Shown: positions 31,939 to 40,736 of the stretch, piece by piece | How the letters are laid out: each line of letters begins with the position of its first letter | Position numbering within the stretch: position 1 is the stretch's first letter | Assembly: GCA_028869385.1 (NCBI GenBank) | Contig: JAGWSR010000066.1 | Span: 1 to 64,000, forward strand | Direction of reading: 5' to 3' | Length of the DNA stretch: 64,000 nucleotides | Source: a bacterium | GTDB taxonomy: Bacteria; Vulcanimicrobiota; Vulcanimicrobiia; Vulcanimicrobiales; Vulcanimicrobiaceae | Made by a program: the position numbers and the translations under genes | Notes under the pieces: model-generated | Told to the model about the DNA's origin: nothing | Database searches by the model: none | The model's input: only the letters and a program-made list of their open reading frames with translations

Positions 31939-32114
31939 CGCGCCTGCCTCGCGCGCACGAGTTGCAGCAGCCGGAAGGCGCCGAGCGCGATCATCGCCGC
32001 ACCGAGCACGAGCGCGGTGAACGTGCTCTTGATCGGGTAGGGAAACATGCGCACGATAATCACCGCGCCGACGACGACCATCGCGATCGCGAGCACGAAT
32101 CGCACGGCGTACAT
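31935..32114 (-). CDS. Small two-helix membrane protein, 59 aa
   Basis: A 59-residue protein with two hydrophobic helices (VRFVLAIAMVVVGAVIIVR; FTALVLGAAMIALGAFRLL) and a basic tail (VRARQAR). Its ATG overlaps the permease stop in TGATG, and its stop overlaps the stress-protein start in ATGA, so it is translated as part of the operon. It was easily missed because of its length. It may be a permease subunit or regulator. Confidence 0.75.
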   Translation of the reverse strand: MYAVRFVLAIAMVVVGAVIIVRMFPYPIKSTFTALVLGAAMIALGAFRLLQLVRARQAR

Positions 32115-33733
32115 CAGGCGTTCACCTCCGCGCGGCGCTCTTCGCTCGCTTTGAGGTTCGCGATGTACTCATCCATCAGTTCGAGCTCGCCGGCGCGCCG
32201 GAGGATCTCGGTCTGCTCGCTGCGCCAGTCGCGCTTGAACGAATGCAGTACCGGCAAGCCCTTGCGCTTGCGATAGATCATGTAGAGTCCCAAGCCGAAG
32301 AGAATCCAGAGCGGGCCCGCGACGCGTCCGATCGGATGGGTGATCATGGTGAAGATCAGGATCGCCACGATGCCGATGAACCCGAGCACCGCGATCAGCG
32401 GAAATTCCGCGCGCTCGCCGCGGAAGCGCAGTGGGATGTTCAAGGGAATCTTGAACTTGCGCGGGCTCAACGGGTCGAAGAGTCGCAGCGCGACCAGTGC
32501 GATGAAGACGAACGAGTAGCTCGTCGCGGCACCGAACGCGTAGAGATCGCCCAAGAAATCGATGCCGCTCTCGCCGTTGAAGTGCTGCGCGTAGAGCGTC
32601 GCCATCGTTGGGTCGAGCGACGGCAGCGCGGCAAAGACCACCTCGAGCAGCGCGACCGCAGTGAAGACGAAGAGCGAGACCATCGGCGTGCGGAAGGTCG
32701 GGTGCACGCGCTGGAAGATCGAGGGAAGAAGGCGACCCGACGACATCGCATAGGCGATGCGCGAACTACCGAAGACGCCGGAGTTCGAGGAGATTAAGAG
32801 CAGAATCGCGCCGAGCACCGGCACGTAGAACGCGGCGATCGCGCCCCAGTAGGGTACCTGCTTCGCGATCAGCGCCACGGCCTTGCCGTTGTTCTCCGTA
32901 TTGCCGAGGTACTGCCAGAACAGCTGCGCGTGCCCGTGCGCGTCGAGCGGGATCGGATGCCACGTCTGCATGCCGAGCGCCAGGTTCGCATATGAAAGCG
33001 CGAAGATCAGAATCGTCAGGATCAACGCGATCGAGGTTCGCGGGATGATCGAGGCGGGGCGTTGCGTCTCTTCGGCCGCTTGCGAGATCGATTCCAACCC
33101 CACGAACGAAACGATGGCGAGCGAGATACCCTTCATGAACTCGAAGGGCGTCGGCCAACTCGACTGCATCGTGTGCACGAGCAACGTCGGGTTGAAGGCG
33201 AAGAGAAATCCGAGCGTGAGGATCGCGGTCTCGCTCACGATGTCGAGCGCGCTCACGAACCCGTTGAACGCGGTGGATTCGCGAACGCCGATCACGTTGA
33301 GCAGGCAGAGACCGATGATGAGCCCGATCGTGAGCGCGAAGTGCGCCCATGGGTGCCCCGTCGAAGAGACGATCGGCAACAGTTCGCTCAAGTAGTCCAC
33401 GCAGCTCCACGCGAAGAGCGCGATGTCGATCGTGAAATCGAGCAGGACCGCCCAACCGGCGATGAAGCCGAAGATGTCGCCGAGGCCGCGCAAGACGAAG
33501 TACTGCCCGCCGCCCGCCACCGGATAGGTCGCGGCGAGCTCCGTGTAGGCGAGGCCGATGCAGATGTACACGATGCCCGCGAAGAGGAAGGCGACGTTCG
33601 AAGCTCCGGCTGCCGCGCCGAGCACGAGGCCGAGGCCCACGAAGATGTCGGCGCCGACATCGGAATAGCCCCACGAGAACGAGCCCCAAGGCGTGACGGA
33701 ACGGCGAAGTTCCGGTTTGTGATCCTTCGACAT
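32114..33733 (-). CDS. APC-family amino acid permease
   Basis: Transporter of 539 residues with about twelve transmembrane segments of the amino acid-polyamine-organocation superfamily. The family features are the first helix GADIFVGLGLVLGAAAGASN and GIVYICIGLAYTELAATYPV with the Gly-rich GGGQYF, and a central helix with FVGLESISQAAEE. A cytoplasmic C-terminus of about 60 residues is charged and helical. The substrate is unknown. It heads an operon with a small membrane protein and a universal stress protein. Confidence 0.9.
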   Translation of the reverse strand: MSKDHKPELRRSVTPWGSFSWGYSDVGADIFVGLGLVLGAAAGASNVAFLFAGIVYICIGLAYTELAATYPVAGGGQYFVLRGLGDIFGFIAGWAVLLDFTIDIALFAWSCVDYLSELLPIVSSTGHPWAHFALTIGLIIGLCLLNVIGVRESTAFNGFVSALDIVSETAILTLGFLFAFNPTLLVHTMQSSWPTPFEFMKGISLAIVSFVGLESISQAAEETQRPASIIPRTSIALILTILIFALSYANLALGMQTWHPIPLDAHGHAQLFWQYLGNTENNGKAVALIAKQVPYWGAIAAFYVPVLGAILLLISSNSGVFGSSRIAYAMSSGRLLPSIFQRVHPTFRTPMVSLFVFTAVALLEVVFAALPSLDPTMATLYAQHFNGESGIDFLGDLYAFGAATSYSFVFIALVALRLFDPLSPRKFKIPLNIPLRFRGERAEFPLIAVLGFIGIVAILIFTMITHPIGRVAGPLWILFGLGLYMIYRKRKGLPVLHSFKRDWRSEQTEILRRAGELELMDEYIANLKASEERRAEVNA

Positions 33734-33741
33734 GCGACTTT

Positions 33742-35064
33742 CTAGTAGATGATCCCGATCGCGGTGCGTTCGAGGGCGTTGATCATGTATTCGGCGTGCG
33801 CGTACTGTTCGTGCAGCCCGAAATTCTGGAAGATGCGTAGCGCCTCGTTCAACCGGTTCACCGCGTCGCGCAATTCGGTGCGGTCGCGTTTGCCGTCGGC
33901 GGCTTTCTGGAGGACCATCGTCGCGTACTTGAGCGCCGTCTTGCCGTACTCCACGTCGTTGTTGATGGCGGAGAGCTCGTGCATCGCCGAGAGGTAGGCT
34001 TCTTTCGCGCCTTCGTACTCGCGGCGCCGCGTGGCGATCATGCCTTTGAGCACGTTCTCTAGCGCATCGTTGCGGTTGCGCGTGCTCGCGAGCGCGCGAT
34101 CGAGTGCCTGGCGCAGCGTCGGATCGGTCGTCTTGTCGCCGGCGCTCGGCGAGAAGGTCTTGAGCGACTTGTGTTCGCCAAATGAAGGGACCGGTGCGGG
34201 CTGCGCGGGCTGTGCCGGCGTCGCGTGCGTGCCGCCGAGGCTCGGTCCGAGCAGCAGGCCGATCTCGTCGAGAAATTCGCGCGCGTTCTGATAGCGGCGA
34301 CCCGGGTCTTTCTCGATCGCGCGCATGATGACGCGTTCGAGCACTTCGGGCACGTTGCGGTTGATTTCGCGCGGTGGGGTGGGGAGATCGTGCACGTGCG
34401 AATACATCGTGGCGACGATGTCGTCGCGATCGTTGCGGAACGGCAGCGTACCCGTGAAGATCTCGTACATCACGATGCCGACCGAGTAAAGGTCGCTGCG
34501 CACGTCGGCGGGTTTGCTCAGAAACCGTTCGGGAGCGAGGTACGAGATCGTGCCGACGATCTGTCCGGTGCGCGTGGTCTGCGTCACCTCGCTCGCGCGT
34601 CGCGCGAGGCCGAAATCCGTGAGTTTGGTATGGCGCCCGTCCTCGACGATCATGATGTTCGACGGCTTGATGTCGCGATGGATGATGCCTTGGGCGTTCG
34701 CATAATCGAGGGCGCCGAGGACCTCGTAGATATAGTTCAGCGCTTGTTTGTAGCCGAGCTCGCCGCTTTCGAGTTGCGCGAGCGTCTTGCCACGCACGAG
34801 CTCCATCACGATGTAGGAGATGCCCTGATCTTCGCCCGCGTCGTACACGGCGACGATGTTCGGATGGTTGAGGCGCGCCATCGCGCGCGCCTCCATCAGC
34901 AGGCGCGCGTTCGTCTCGTCGGAGCGTTCGATAAGAACCTTCACCGCCACGTCGCGATGAAGGGTCTGGTCGAGCGCACGGTACGTATCGGCCGTCCCGC
35001 CTCGTCCGATCAGATCGGCGACCAGGTAGCGACCGCCGAGCGTCCGTCCTTGGAGTGACTCCAC
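33742..35064 (-). CDS. PknB-type Ser/Thr protein kinase
   Basis: Cytosolic protein kinase of 440 residues. The kinase domain (about 10-275) has the Gly-loop IGRGGTADTY (19-28), Lys42, Glu58 in helix C, the catalytic loop HRDIKPSN (Asp131), DFG (150-152) and APE in YLAPERFL. No transmembrane or PASTA region is present. The C-terminal 140 residues are helical and TPR-like (FQNFGLHEQYAHAEYMINAL). It ends 8 bp before the permease operon and may be co-transcribed, so it could phosphorylate the transporter or stress protein; this is inference. Confidence 0.9.
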   Translation of the reverse strand: MESLQGRTLGGRYLVADLIGRGGTADTYRALDQTLHRDVAVKVLIERSDETNARLLMEARAMARLNHPNIVAVYDAGEDQGISYIVMELVRGKTLAQLESGELGYKQALNYIYEVLGALDYANAQGIIHRDIKPSNIMIVEDGRHTKLTDFGLARRASEVTQTTRTGQIVGTISYLAPERFLSKPADVRSDLYSVGIVMYEIFTGTLPFRNDRDDIVATMYSHVHDLPTPPREINRNVPEVLERVIMRAIEKDPGRRYQNAREFLDEIGLLLGPSLGGTHATPAQPAQPAPVPSFGEHKSLKTFSPSAGDKTTDPTLRQALDRALASTRNRNDALENVLKGMIATRRREYEGAKEAYLSAMHELSAINNDVEYGKTALKYATMVLQKAADGKRDRTELRDAVNRLNEALRIFQNFGLHEQYAHAEYMINALERTAIGIIY

Positions 35065-35089
35065 TAGTCCGTTGTATCCATAGAGCGCG

Positions 35090-35431
35090 TTAAAAGGCGT
35101 TTCGATGGAGGGCTAGCCGATTACCGTCTATCGCGACCACGTCGAAGCGAAATCGCCTTCCAGGTGCCACGATTTGGGCATAGTCGGCGGCCGCGGCTCG
35201 CAGGGCGGCGCGCTTGCGGGGGCCGACCCCCGCGAGGGCCGAGCCGAAGCTGCTGCCGCAGCGGAGCTTCACCTCCACGAAGACCAGACAGTTGCCGTCG
35301 AGGCAGACGAGGTCGAGCTCGCCGCCGGGAAGGTGCACGTTGCGGGCGAGGATGCGGTACCCACGGGACGTGAGGAAGCGCGCGGCGGCATCCTCACCCC
35401 GGCGTCCCTTGCTGCTCGTACTCGCGCTCAC
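35090..35431 (-). CDS. yraN: YraN (UPF0102) endonuclease-like protein
   Basis: Small protein of 113 residues from GTG 35431 (GAGGA upstream). It has the restriction-endonuclease-like fold motifs of the YraN family: GRRGEDAAARFLTSRGYRIL at the start, GGELDLVCLD and FVEVKLR (the D-x-n-ExK site), and a terminal FRFDVVAIDG. The start lies inside the end of rnhB (38-bp overlap). Families of this kind sit next to rnhB in many bacteria. Confidence 0.88.
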   Translation of the reverse strand: MSASTSSKGRRGEDAAARFLTSRGYRILARNVHLPGGELDLVCLDGNCLVFVEVKLRCGSSFGSALAGVGPRKRAALRAAAADYAQIVAPGRRFRFDVVAIDGNRLALHRNAF

Positions 35432-36143
35432 CCGGGTCCTCTGCGCGCTCGTCGGCGGCGAACAAGAGCTCGAGCTGTGCGTCGCGCACCCGGGCAAAGC
35501 CCGCGCGGTGGTGGGCGCATGGGCCGAAGCGCCGCAGGGCTTCGAGGTGCTGGGGGGTTGCGTACCCTTTGTGCTCGGCGAAGCCGTAGCGGGGGTCCTC
35601 GTCGTGCAGGCGCGCCATCAGTTCGTCGCGATGGACCTTGGCGAGAATCGAGGCCGCGGAGATGACCGCGCAGCGCGCGTCGCCTTTGATCAACGGCTCC
35701 TGCGGACCGGGGAACGACTTGATGCGCACGGCATCGGTAAAGAGGTACTCCGGGATCGTCTCGCCCAGCGCGGCGATCGCGCGCTCCATCGCGAGGATGC
35801 TCGCCCAGTAGATGTTGATGCGGTCAATCTCCTCGACGCTCGCGAGCCCGATGCCCCAGGCGGCGGCGTGCTCGCGAATCTCGAGCGCGAGCTCCGCGCG
35901 CAGCTCCGGGCGCACTTGCTTCGAGTCGTTGAGGCCTTTGAGCATGAGCGGTTCGCTCGTCACGACGCATGCCGCAACCACCGGGCCGGCCAGCGGCCCG
36001 CGCCCGACTTCGTCCACGCCGCCGATCAGGCGAAAGCCGCGCGCGCGCGCGGCCAGCTCGAACTCGTGCAGGCGATGCAGGCGCCGTCGCTCGCGCTCGT
36101 AGGCGTTCTTCGCCTTACGTATCTTGCTCGACGTGTCCGCCAT
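35394..36143 (-). CDS. rnhB: Ribonuclease HII
   Basis: RNase HII of 249 residues, which nicks RNA-DNA hybrids at embedded ribonucleotides. The catalytic residues Asp44 and Glu45 are in GGVDEVGRGPLAGPVVAACV; further acidic residues are in YLFTDAVRIK and the tail (SAASILAKVHRDELM). ATG 36143 has GGAG upstream; the longer frame to 36230 overlaps ylqF. The N-terminal 40 residues are a charged extension. It overlaps ylqF by 29 bp. Confidence 0.95.
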   Translation of the reverse strand: MADTSSKIRKAKNAYERERRRLHRLHEFELAARARGFRLIGGVDEVGRGPLAGPVVAACVVTSEPLMLKGLNDSKQVRPELRAELALEIREHAAAWGIGLASVEEIDRINIYWASILAMERAIAALGETIPEYLFTDAVRIKSFPGPQEPLIKGDARCAVISAASILAKVHRDELMARLHDEDPRYGFAEHKGYATPQHLEALRRFGPCAHHRAGFARVRDAQLELLFAADERAEDPGEREYEQQGTPG

Positions 36144-36948
36144 CGGGCGACTCCAGGCTGATGCGTCCGAACGCGCCGTCGTTGAACGCGCGAACGTATG
36201 ACTGCGCGGCGTTGTGTTCGTCGATCTCACCGCCGCGCCGCATGAAACCGCGCGCCTGGCCGAAGGCTTCGAGATCCGGCACGGTGGTACGGCCTTTGCT
36301 CTTGGCGACGAGCCAGCGGTGAAAGTGGTACGCGACCTCGATCGGGTCGTAGCGTTCGCGCGGAACCGCGCCGATGAGCGCGAGCTTCCACTGCGATTCG
36401 GGCGAGCCGATCTTCGGCACGAGAATGCCCGGCGAATCCATCAATTCGATCGTCGGCGAGAGGCGGAACCATTGCAGTTGGCGCGTCACGCCGGCGCGAT
36501 CCTCGGTGCGCGCCGCCGAGCGGCGCAGCAACCCGTTGATGATCGAGGATTTTCCCGAATTCGGCAGCCCGACGATGATCGCGCGCGAGGTGCCCTTGCG
36601 TTCGGCGGCAAGCGCGTTGACGGCGTGCAGAATCTTGGAGACGCTCTGCTGCTGGTGGCCGTCCACGGCGATCGCGGTGCGTCCGCGCGCCGCGAAATCT
36701 GCGACCCAGGCTTTGGTCGTCGACGGATCGGCAAGATCGTTGCGGCTGAGCACCACGAGCCGTCGACGCGTGCCGATCATCTCGTCGAGCATCGGATTCG
36801 CGTCGCTGCGAGGCGCGCGCGCGTCGATCACTTCGACGACGATGTCGATGAGTTTGAGGTACTCGCCGATCTTGCGCATCGCGCGCACCATGTGGCCTGG
36901 ATACCACTGGACCACTTTATTGAGTGCGGCGTCTTGCGGTTGTGACAT
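36115..36948 (-). CDS. ylqF: Ribosome biogenesis GTPase YlqF (RbgA)
   Basis: Circularly permuted GTPase of 277 residues that acts in late 50S assembly. The G4 motif (LSRNDLAD) precedes G1 (IVGLPNSGKSSIINGLL), then G2 (AGVTRQLQW) and G3 (DSPGI), as expected for the YlqF/RbgA group. The N-terminus WYPGHMVRAMRKI is diagnostic. It sits between the lepB genes and rnhB in the conserved order. Confidence 0.95.
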   Translation of the reverse strand: MSQPQDAALNKVVQWYPGHMVRAMRKIGEYLKLIDIVVEVIDARAPRSDANPMLDEMIGTRRRLVVLSRNDLADPSTTKAWVADFAARGRTAIAVDGHQQQSVSKILHAVNALAAERKGTSRAIIVGLPNSGKSSIINGLLRRSAARTEDRAGVTRQLQWFRLSPTIELMDSPGILVPKIGSPESQWKLALIGAVPRERYDPIEVAYHFHRWLVAKSKGRTTVPDLEAFGQARGFMRRGGEIDEHNAAQSYVRAFNDGAFGRISLESPDGGHVEQDT

Positions 36949-36953
36949 CGTCG

Positions 36954-37463
36954 TTAGAGGGCGCCGATCGCGCCGAGCGGCCAGATGCCCCAGAGCGCGC
37001 GTCCCATCAAATCCGCATCGGGAACGGCGCCGAAGAAACGCGAGTCTTCGCTATTCGCGCGGTTGTCGCCGAGCACGTACACGTCGTTCGGCGGAACGGT
37101 CACTTCGGGAAAGCTTCGTGCGTCGGCGTAACGCACGTACGGTTCGCGCAGCGGCACGCCGTTGAGGATCACGGTACCGCGATCGACCGCGATGCGATCG
37201 CCGGGAAGGCCGATCACGCGCTTGATGAACGTCTCGGGAACGTCGCCGTCGTGCCGAAAGGCGACGACGTCGCCGCGGCTCGGCGCGTGCAAGCGGTACG
37301 CGAGCGTGTTGATGAGCACGTACTCACCCGAGATGATATGGGGTTCCATCGAGGGGCCCGAGACCTGCGGGGTGCGCACGAAGAATGCGGCGATCAATAC
37401 CGCGAGAATCGCCAACTGCAGCGAGAGACTCGCGAACGAACGCAGATTCCGGAGGCCAACCAT
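36954..37463 (-). CDS. lepB: Signal peptidase I, copy 1
   Basis: Type I signal peptidase of 169 residues, the shortest of three tandem copies. The N-terminal transmembrane anchor (LAILAVLIAAFFVR) leads to the nucleophile Ser38 (SGPSMEPHI) and the general base Lys81 (FIKRVIGLPGD); box E is VLGDNRANSEDSR. It ends 6 bp before ylqF. It is more divergent from the other two than they are from each other and lacks their 70-residue insertion. Confidence 0.93.
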   Translation of the reverse strand: MVGLRNLRSFASLSLQLAILAVLIAAFFVRTPQVSGPSMEPHIISGEYVLINTLAYRLHAPSRGDVVAFRHDGDVPETFIKRVIGLPGDRIAVDRGTVILNGVPLREPYVRYADARSFPEVTVPPNDVYVLGDNRANSEDSRFFGAVPDADLMGRALWGIWPLGAIGAL

Positions 37464-37499
37464 CTCGCGCTGTTCTTTACGAGCGCGAAGCCGCTTGTC

Positions 37500-38228
37500 C
37501 TACGGTTTGAGAATCTTCGCTTGGTCGAACGGCCAGAAGATCAAGAACGCGCGCCCCGTGAATCCCGCGGCCTCGCCGGCACGCGGTCCCGTCGCGAAGG
37601 TGCCGCCGACTTGCGCGAAGCCCCACACGTGCGAATCCTCCGAGTCGTTGCGATTGTCGCCCATCATGAAGTAGCAATTCGGCGGAATCGTGTCGGGCGA
37701 GGTCCACATGCGCTTCGGCGGGATGTTCGCTTGCGAAGGATCGAGCGGCATGCCGTCAACGTAGATGCCGTAGTTCTTGATCTCCAGGTCGTAGTTCGGA
37801 CGGTCGTTTTCGTAGGGCTCCACGAGGGCCTTGCCGTTGATGTACACGATGCCGTTGCTGATGCGCAGCGTGTCGCCCGGTCGGCCGATGACGCGCTTGA
37901 TGAAGTCGTCGGGCGTGGGGATCGGCGGGGGGAAGACGACGATGTCGCCGCGGTTCGGCGCGTGGAAGCGGTACTCGAACTTGTCCACCAGCAGCACGTC
38001 GTGCACCATGAGCGTCGGCACCATCGAGGCCGAGGGAATGTAGTAGGTGCGCGCGACCCACGTGATCAGCACCCACGCCGCGAGACCCGCATAGATAAAC
38101 GGGTCGAGAAATTCGCGCGCGATCGTTTTGAGGCGTCCGGGTTCCGGCACGGAGATCGCACGCACCGTGAGGATGAGGCGTGCGACGAAGAGGACGGCGA
38201 CGATGATGAGCAGTTCGCGAGGCGTCAT
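37500..38228 (-). CDS. lepB: Signal peptidase I, copy 2
   Basis: Signal peptidase I of 242 residues with two N-terminal hydrophobic helices, Ser68 (IPSASMVPTL), Lys111 (FIKRVIGRPGD) and MMGDNRNDSEDSH. An insertion with YDLEIKNYGIYVDGMPLDPS separates the Lys box from the final box and is shared with copy 3. Copies 2 and 3 are clear recent paralogues. Confidence 0.93.
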   Translation of the reverse strand: MTPRELLIIVAVLFVARLILTVRAISVPEPGRLKTIAREFLDPFIYAGLAAWVLITWVARTYYIPSASMVPTLMVHDVLLVDKFEYRFHAPNRGDIVVFPPPIPTPDDFIKRVIGRPGDTLRISNGIVYINGKALVEPYENDRPNYDLEIKNYGIYVDGMPLDPSQANIPPKRMWTSPDTIPPNCYFMMGDNRNDSEDSHVWGFAQVGGTFATGPRAGEAAGFTGRAFLIFWPFDQAKILKP

Positions 38229-38252
38229 GTGCAGATCGATACTTTTCTGTAG

Positions 38253-38990
38253 CTAACGGATGATACGCAGGCGGCCGAACGGCCAGAAGATCAGAAACGC
38301 GCGGCCCGCAAACGACGCTTCGACGTGCGAACTCGCGAGCGGACCGGCCACGAAGCGGCCTTGGGTCTGCGCGAAGCCCCACACGTGCGAATCGTCGGAA
38401 TAATTGCGATTATCGCCGAGCATGAAGAAAAACCCCTTGGGAATTCGATTCGGCGCCTGCCAGAGCGCTTTGGGCGGAACGTTGGCGCGCGTGGGATCGA
38501 GACGCTCGCCGTCCACGTAGATCCCGTAGTTTTTGATCTCGAGGTCGTAGGTGGGCTGCTCGTTCTCGTAGGGTTCGTTCAGCGCGACGCCGTTCCGGTA
38601 CACGATACCGCCGGAAATCCGAAGTGTGTCACCCGGCACGCCGATCACGCGCTTGATGAATTCGTCGCCCTGCGAGGGGATCGGCGGCACGAAGACCGCG
38701 ACGTCTCCCGAGCGCGGATCGTGGAGATGATAATCCAGCTCGTTGACCAGGAGCACGTCGTGCACCTGGAGCGTCGGCACCATCGAGATCGAGGGAATGT
38801 AGAAGGTGCGGATCACGAAGGTGATCAGCAAGAGCGCGATCAGGCCCGCCACGATGAACGCGTCGAGATAGTCGCGCAATGCAGCAACGGCCGACGACTG
38901 AGAGTCGCCGGCCGTAAAAGGTTTGAGACCGATCGTGATTCGGGCGACGGCGAAGACCGCGACCAGCCCGAGTAACTGCAGCGGGGTCAG
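38253..38990 (-). CDS. lepB: Signal peptidase I, copy 3, probable CTG start
   Basis: Signal peptidase I of about 245 residues with Ser69 (IPSISMVPTL), the Lys box FIKRVIGVPGD and MLGDNRNYSDDSH. An ordinary start at TTG 38879 would remove the first helix. In the same frame upstream, CTG 38990 begins LTPLQLLGLVAVFAVARITI, which parallels the N-terminus MTPRELLIIVAVLFVARLIL of copy 2. There is no ATG, GTG or TTG between, so a rare CTG start right after the rplS stop is likely. Confidence 0.88.
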   Translation of the reverse strand: MTPLQLLGLVAVFAVARITIGLKPFTAGDSQSSAVAALRDYLDAFIVAGLIALLLITFVIRTFYIPSISMVPTLQVHDVLLVNELDYHLHDPRSGDVAVFVPPIPSQGDEFIKRVIGVPGDTLRISGGIVYRNGVALNEPYENEQPTYDLEIKNYGIYVDGERLDPTRANVPPKALWQAPNRIPKGFFFMLGDNRNYSDDSHVWGFAQTQGRFVAGPLASSHVEASFAGRAFLIFWPFGRLRIIR

Positions 38991-38992
38991 GG

Positions 38993-39346
38993 CTACTGCT
39001 TGACGGCCTTCTTCTCTTTGATGCGAGCGGCCTTACCGATCTTCTCGCTCAAATAGTAGAGGCGGCTGCGGCGAACGATGCCGCGCTTGCTCACTTCGAT
39101 CTTTTCGACGCGCGGGCTGTGAAGCAGGAACGACTTCTCGACGCCAACACCGTGCGCCACGCGGCGAACCGTGATGGACTCGTGCGCGCCGCCGCCCTTG
39201 CGAACGGTCACGACGCCTTCGAACATCTGCGTGCGTTCCTTGCCGCCTTCCACGACCTTCGAGTACACCTTAACGGTGTCGCCCGGACGGAAGTCGGGGA
39301 CCGAGTCTTTGAGCTGTTCTTTATTCATTACGTCGATGACGTTCAT
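38993..39346 (-). CDS. rplS: 50S ribosomal protein L19
   Basis: Ribosomal protein L19 of 117 residues: [54 protein letters not shown] and [20 protein letters not shown] are typical. It lies at the interface of the subunits. ATG 39346 ([12 protein letters not shown]) was preferred to a longer frame start at 39397. It is normally adjacent to trmD; here a gene on the other strand separates them. Confidence 0.96.
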   Translation of the reverse strand: MNVIDVMNKEQLKDSVPDFRPGDTVKVYSKVVEGGKERTQMFEGVVTVRKGGGAHESITVRRVAHGVGVEKSFLLHSPRVEKIEVSKRGIVRRSRLYYLSEKIGKAARIKEKKAVKQ

Positions 39347-39478
39347 GGCGAATCTCTTGCTAAGACGAAGAAGAAGCCGAAGGTGGCCCCCCGGCATGAC
39401 AACCTCGGCAATATATCACGTCGAGGCTCTGCGGTGCAAGGCGGTTTCCGGCGTCAGGCGGGCGAAACGCGTGCGGCA

Positions 39479-40051
39479 ATGCGAAAGACCTACCTTGCCC
39501 TTGCCTTCACGGTCCTCCTCGCCGCCTGCGGGGGCGGCGGAGCGGGCAGCTCGGCGACGCCGGCGCTCCCGGTTGCCGCGCCGCAGCCGACGGCACCGGC
39601 CCCGACCGCAACGGCGGTCTCGGTGAGCGTGGGAACCTCACAGGGCGCGGTCGCCGCCGTATGGGCCGGGACGACGGCGATGGGCGTAAGCGTTCCCGCG
39701 ACGGCATCCGGCAGCGGGGTGCTTTCGATCGGCGGCTCCGCCGGGCTGCCGCTCTCGATCGTCAGCGAGCTCGGCGTCACGATCTACGGTTGCGTCTTAC
39801 TTGCGTCGCCCAGCGATCTCACGTTCGCGTCCACCCCGGGCATCACGGCGACGGTGGCGGCGGGCACGCCGATCGCCGGCCACGCCCTCTATCTCCAGCT
39901 CCTGGATTCCTACACCAATCGCGTCACCATGCCGCTTGGCGGTGCGGTGATCGCGACCGGACAGACCGTCACGTTCGCGTCGCCGTCGCAGCCGCTCTCG
40001 CTGACGAAGGGCGCCGGACAAGCGCTCTGCGTGTACGAGCCCGTTTTTTAG
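39479..40051 (+). CDS. Lipoprotein, unknown
   Basis: Predicted lipoprotein of 190 residues: MRKTYLALAFTVLLAACGGG with lipobox LAAC, a Pro/Ala/Thr linker, then a beta-rich domain low in charged residues (GVLSIGGSAGLPLSIVSELG; LSLTKGAGQALCVYEPVF). It is coded opposite to and between rplS and trmD, overlapping the trmD stop by 4 bp. The longer frame from 39119 overlaps rplS and is a shadow. Function unknown. Confidence 0.65.
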   Translation: MRKTYLALAFTVLLAACGGGGAGSSATPALPVAAPQPTAPAPTATAVSVSVGTSQGAVAAVWAGTTAMGVSVPATASGSGVLSIGGSAGLPLSIVSELGVTIYGCVLLASPSDLTFASTPGITATVAAGTPIAGHALYLQLLDSYTNRVTMPLGGAVIATGQTVTFASPSQPLSLTKGAGQALCVYEPVF

Positions 40052-40728
40052 TCGAGCAGATCTTTTCTCCGGGCGGCGGTGCGGGCGCGGGACTGTTCGC
40101 GGCGCCACTCGGCGATCTTGGCGTGGTTACCGGAGAGGAGCACCTCGGGGACCGAGACGCCGCGGAAGACCGGCGGCCGGGTGTAGCTCGGGTGGTCGAG
40201 CAGGCCTTCGGAAAAGGACTCGGCCTCCGCCGACTCGCGCGTGATGGCGCCTTCGAGCAGGCGCACCGTGGCGTCCATGAAGGCGATCGCGGGCAGCTCG
40301 CCGCCGGTGAGCACGAAATCGCCTAGGGAGAACTCCTCGATCGGATAGAGCGCGGTCAGGCGCTCGTCGATGCCTTCGTAGTGGCCACAGATCAGAACCA
40401 AGCGATCGAGCGCGGCGAAGCGCCGGGCGTCGGCCTGTTCGAAACGCTTGCCCGCCGGGCTCGGCACGGCGATGACCCGGCGTTCGTCGGGCGGAGCCGC
40501 AGCGAGAATCGCGTCGAGTACGCGCGCGACCGGTTCGATGCGCATCACCATGCCCGCGCCGCCGCCGTAAGGGGTGTCGTCGGCGCGCTCGCTGCCCTGG
40601 AGGGCGTCGATCAGGTAGTGGTAGCGGATATCCACGATTCCCGCCTCGACCGCCCGCCCGACGATCGAGAGCCCGACGAAGGGAGCGAAGACCTCGGGGA
40701 AGAGCGTGACGACGTCGATCGTGAACAT
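40048..40728 (-). CDS. trmD: tRNA (guanine-37-N1)-methyltransferase
   Basis: TrmD of 226 residues, which makes m1G37 in tRNA to prevent frameshifting. Typical segments: MFTIDVVTLFPEVFAPFVG, DDTPYGGGAGMVM, LVLICGHYEGIDERL, and the knotted SAM site SLGDFVLTGGELPAIAFMDA, then HPSYTRPPVFRG and LLSGNHAKIAEWRRE. Only 8 bp separate its start from the divergent TPR gene. Confidence 0.96.
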   Translation of the reverse strand: MFTIDVVTLFPEVFAPFVGLSIVGRAVEAGIVDIRYHYLIDALQGSERADDTPYGGGAGMVMRIEPVARVLDAILAAAPPDERRVIAVPSPAGKRFEQADARRFAALDRLVLICGHYEGIDERLTALYPIEEFSLGDFVLTGGELPAIAFMDATVRLLEGAITRESAEAESFSEGLLDHPSYTRPPVFRGVSVPEVLLSGNHAKIAEWRREQSRARTAARRKDLLD

Positions 40729-40736
40729 GCTCCCCG

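Noticed and set aside
36924-38252. 442-codon plus-strand frame opposite lepB genes
   Set aside because: Antisense to two signal peptidases; no recognisable domain.
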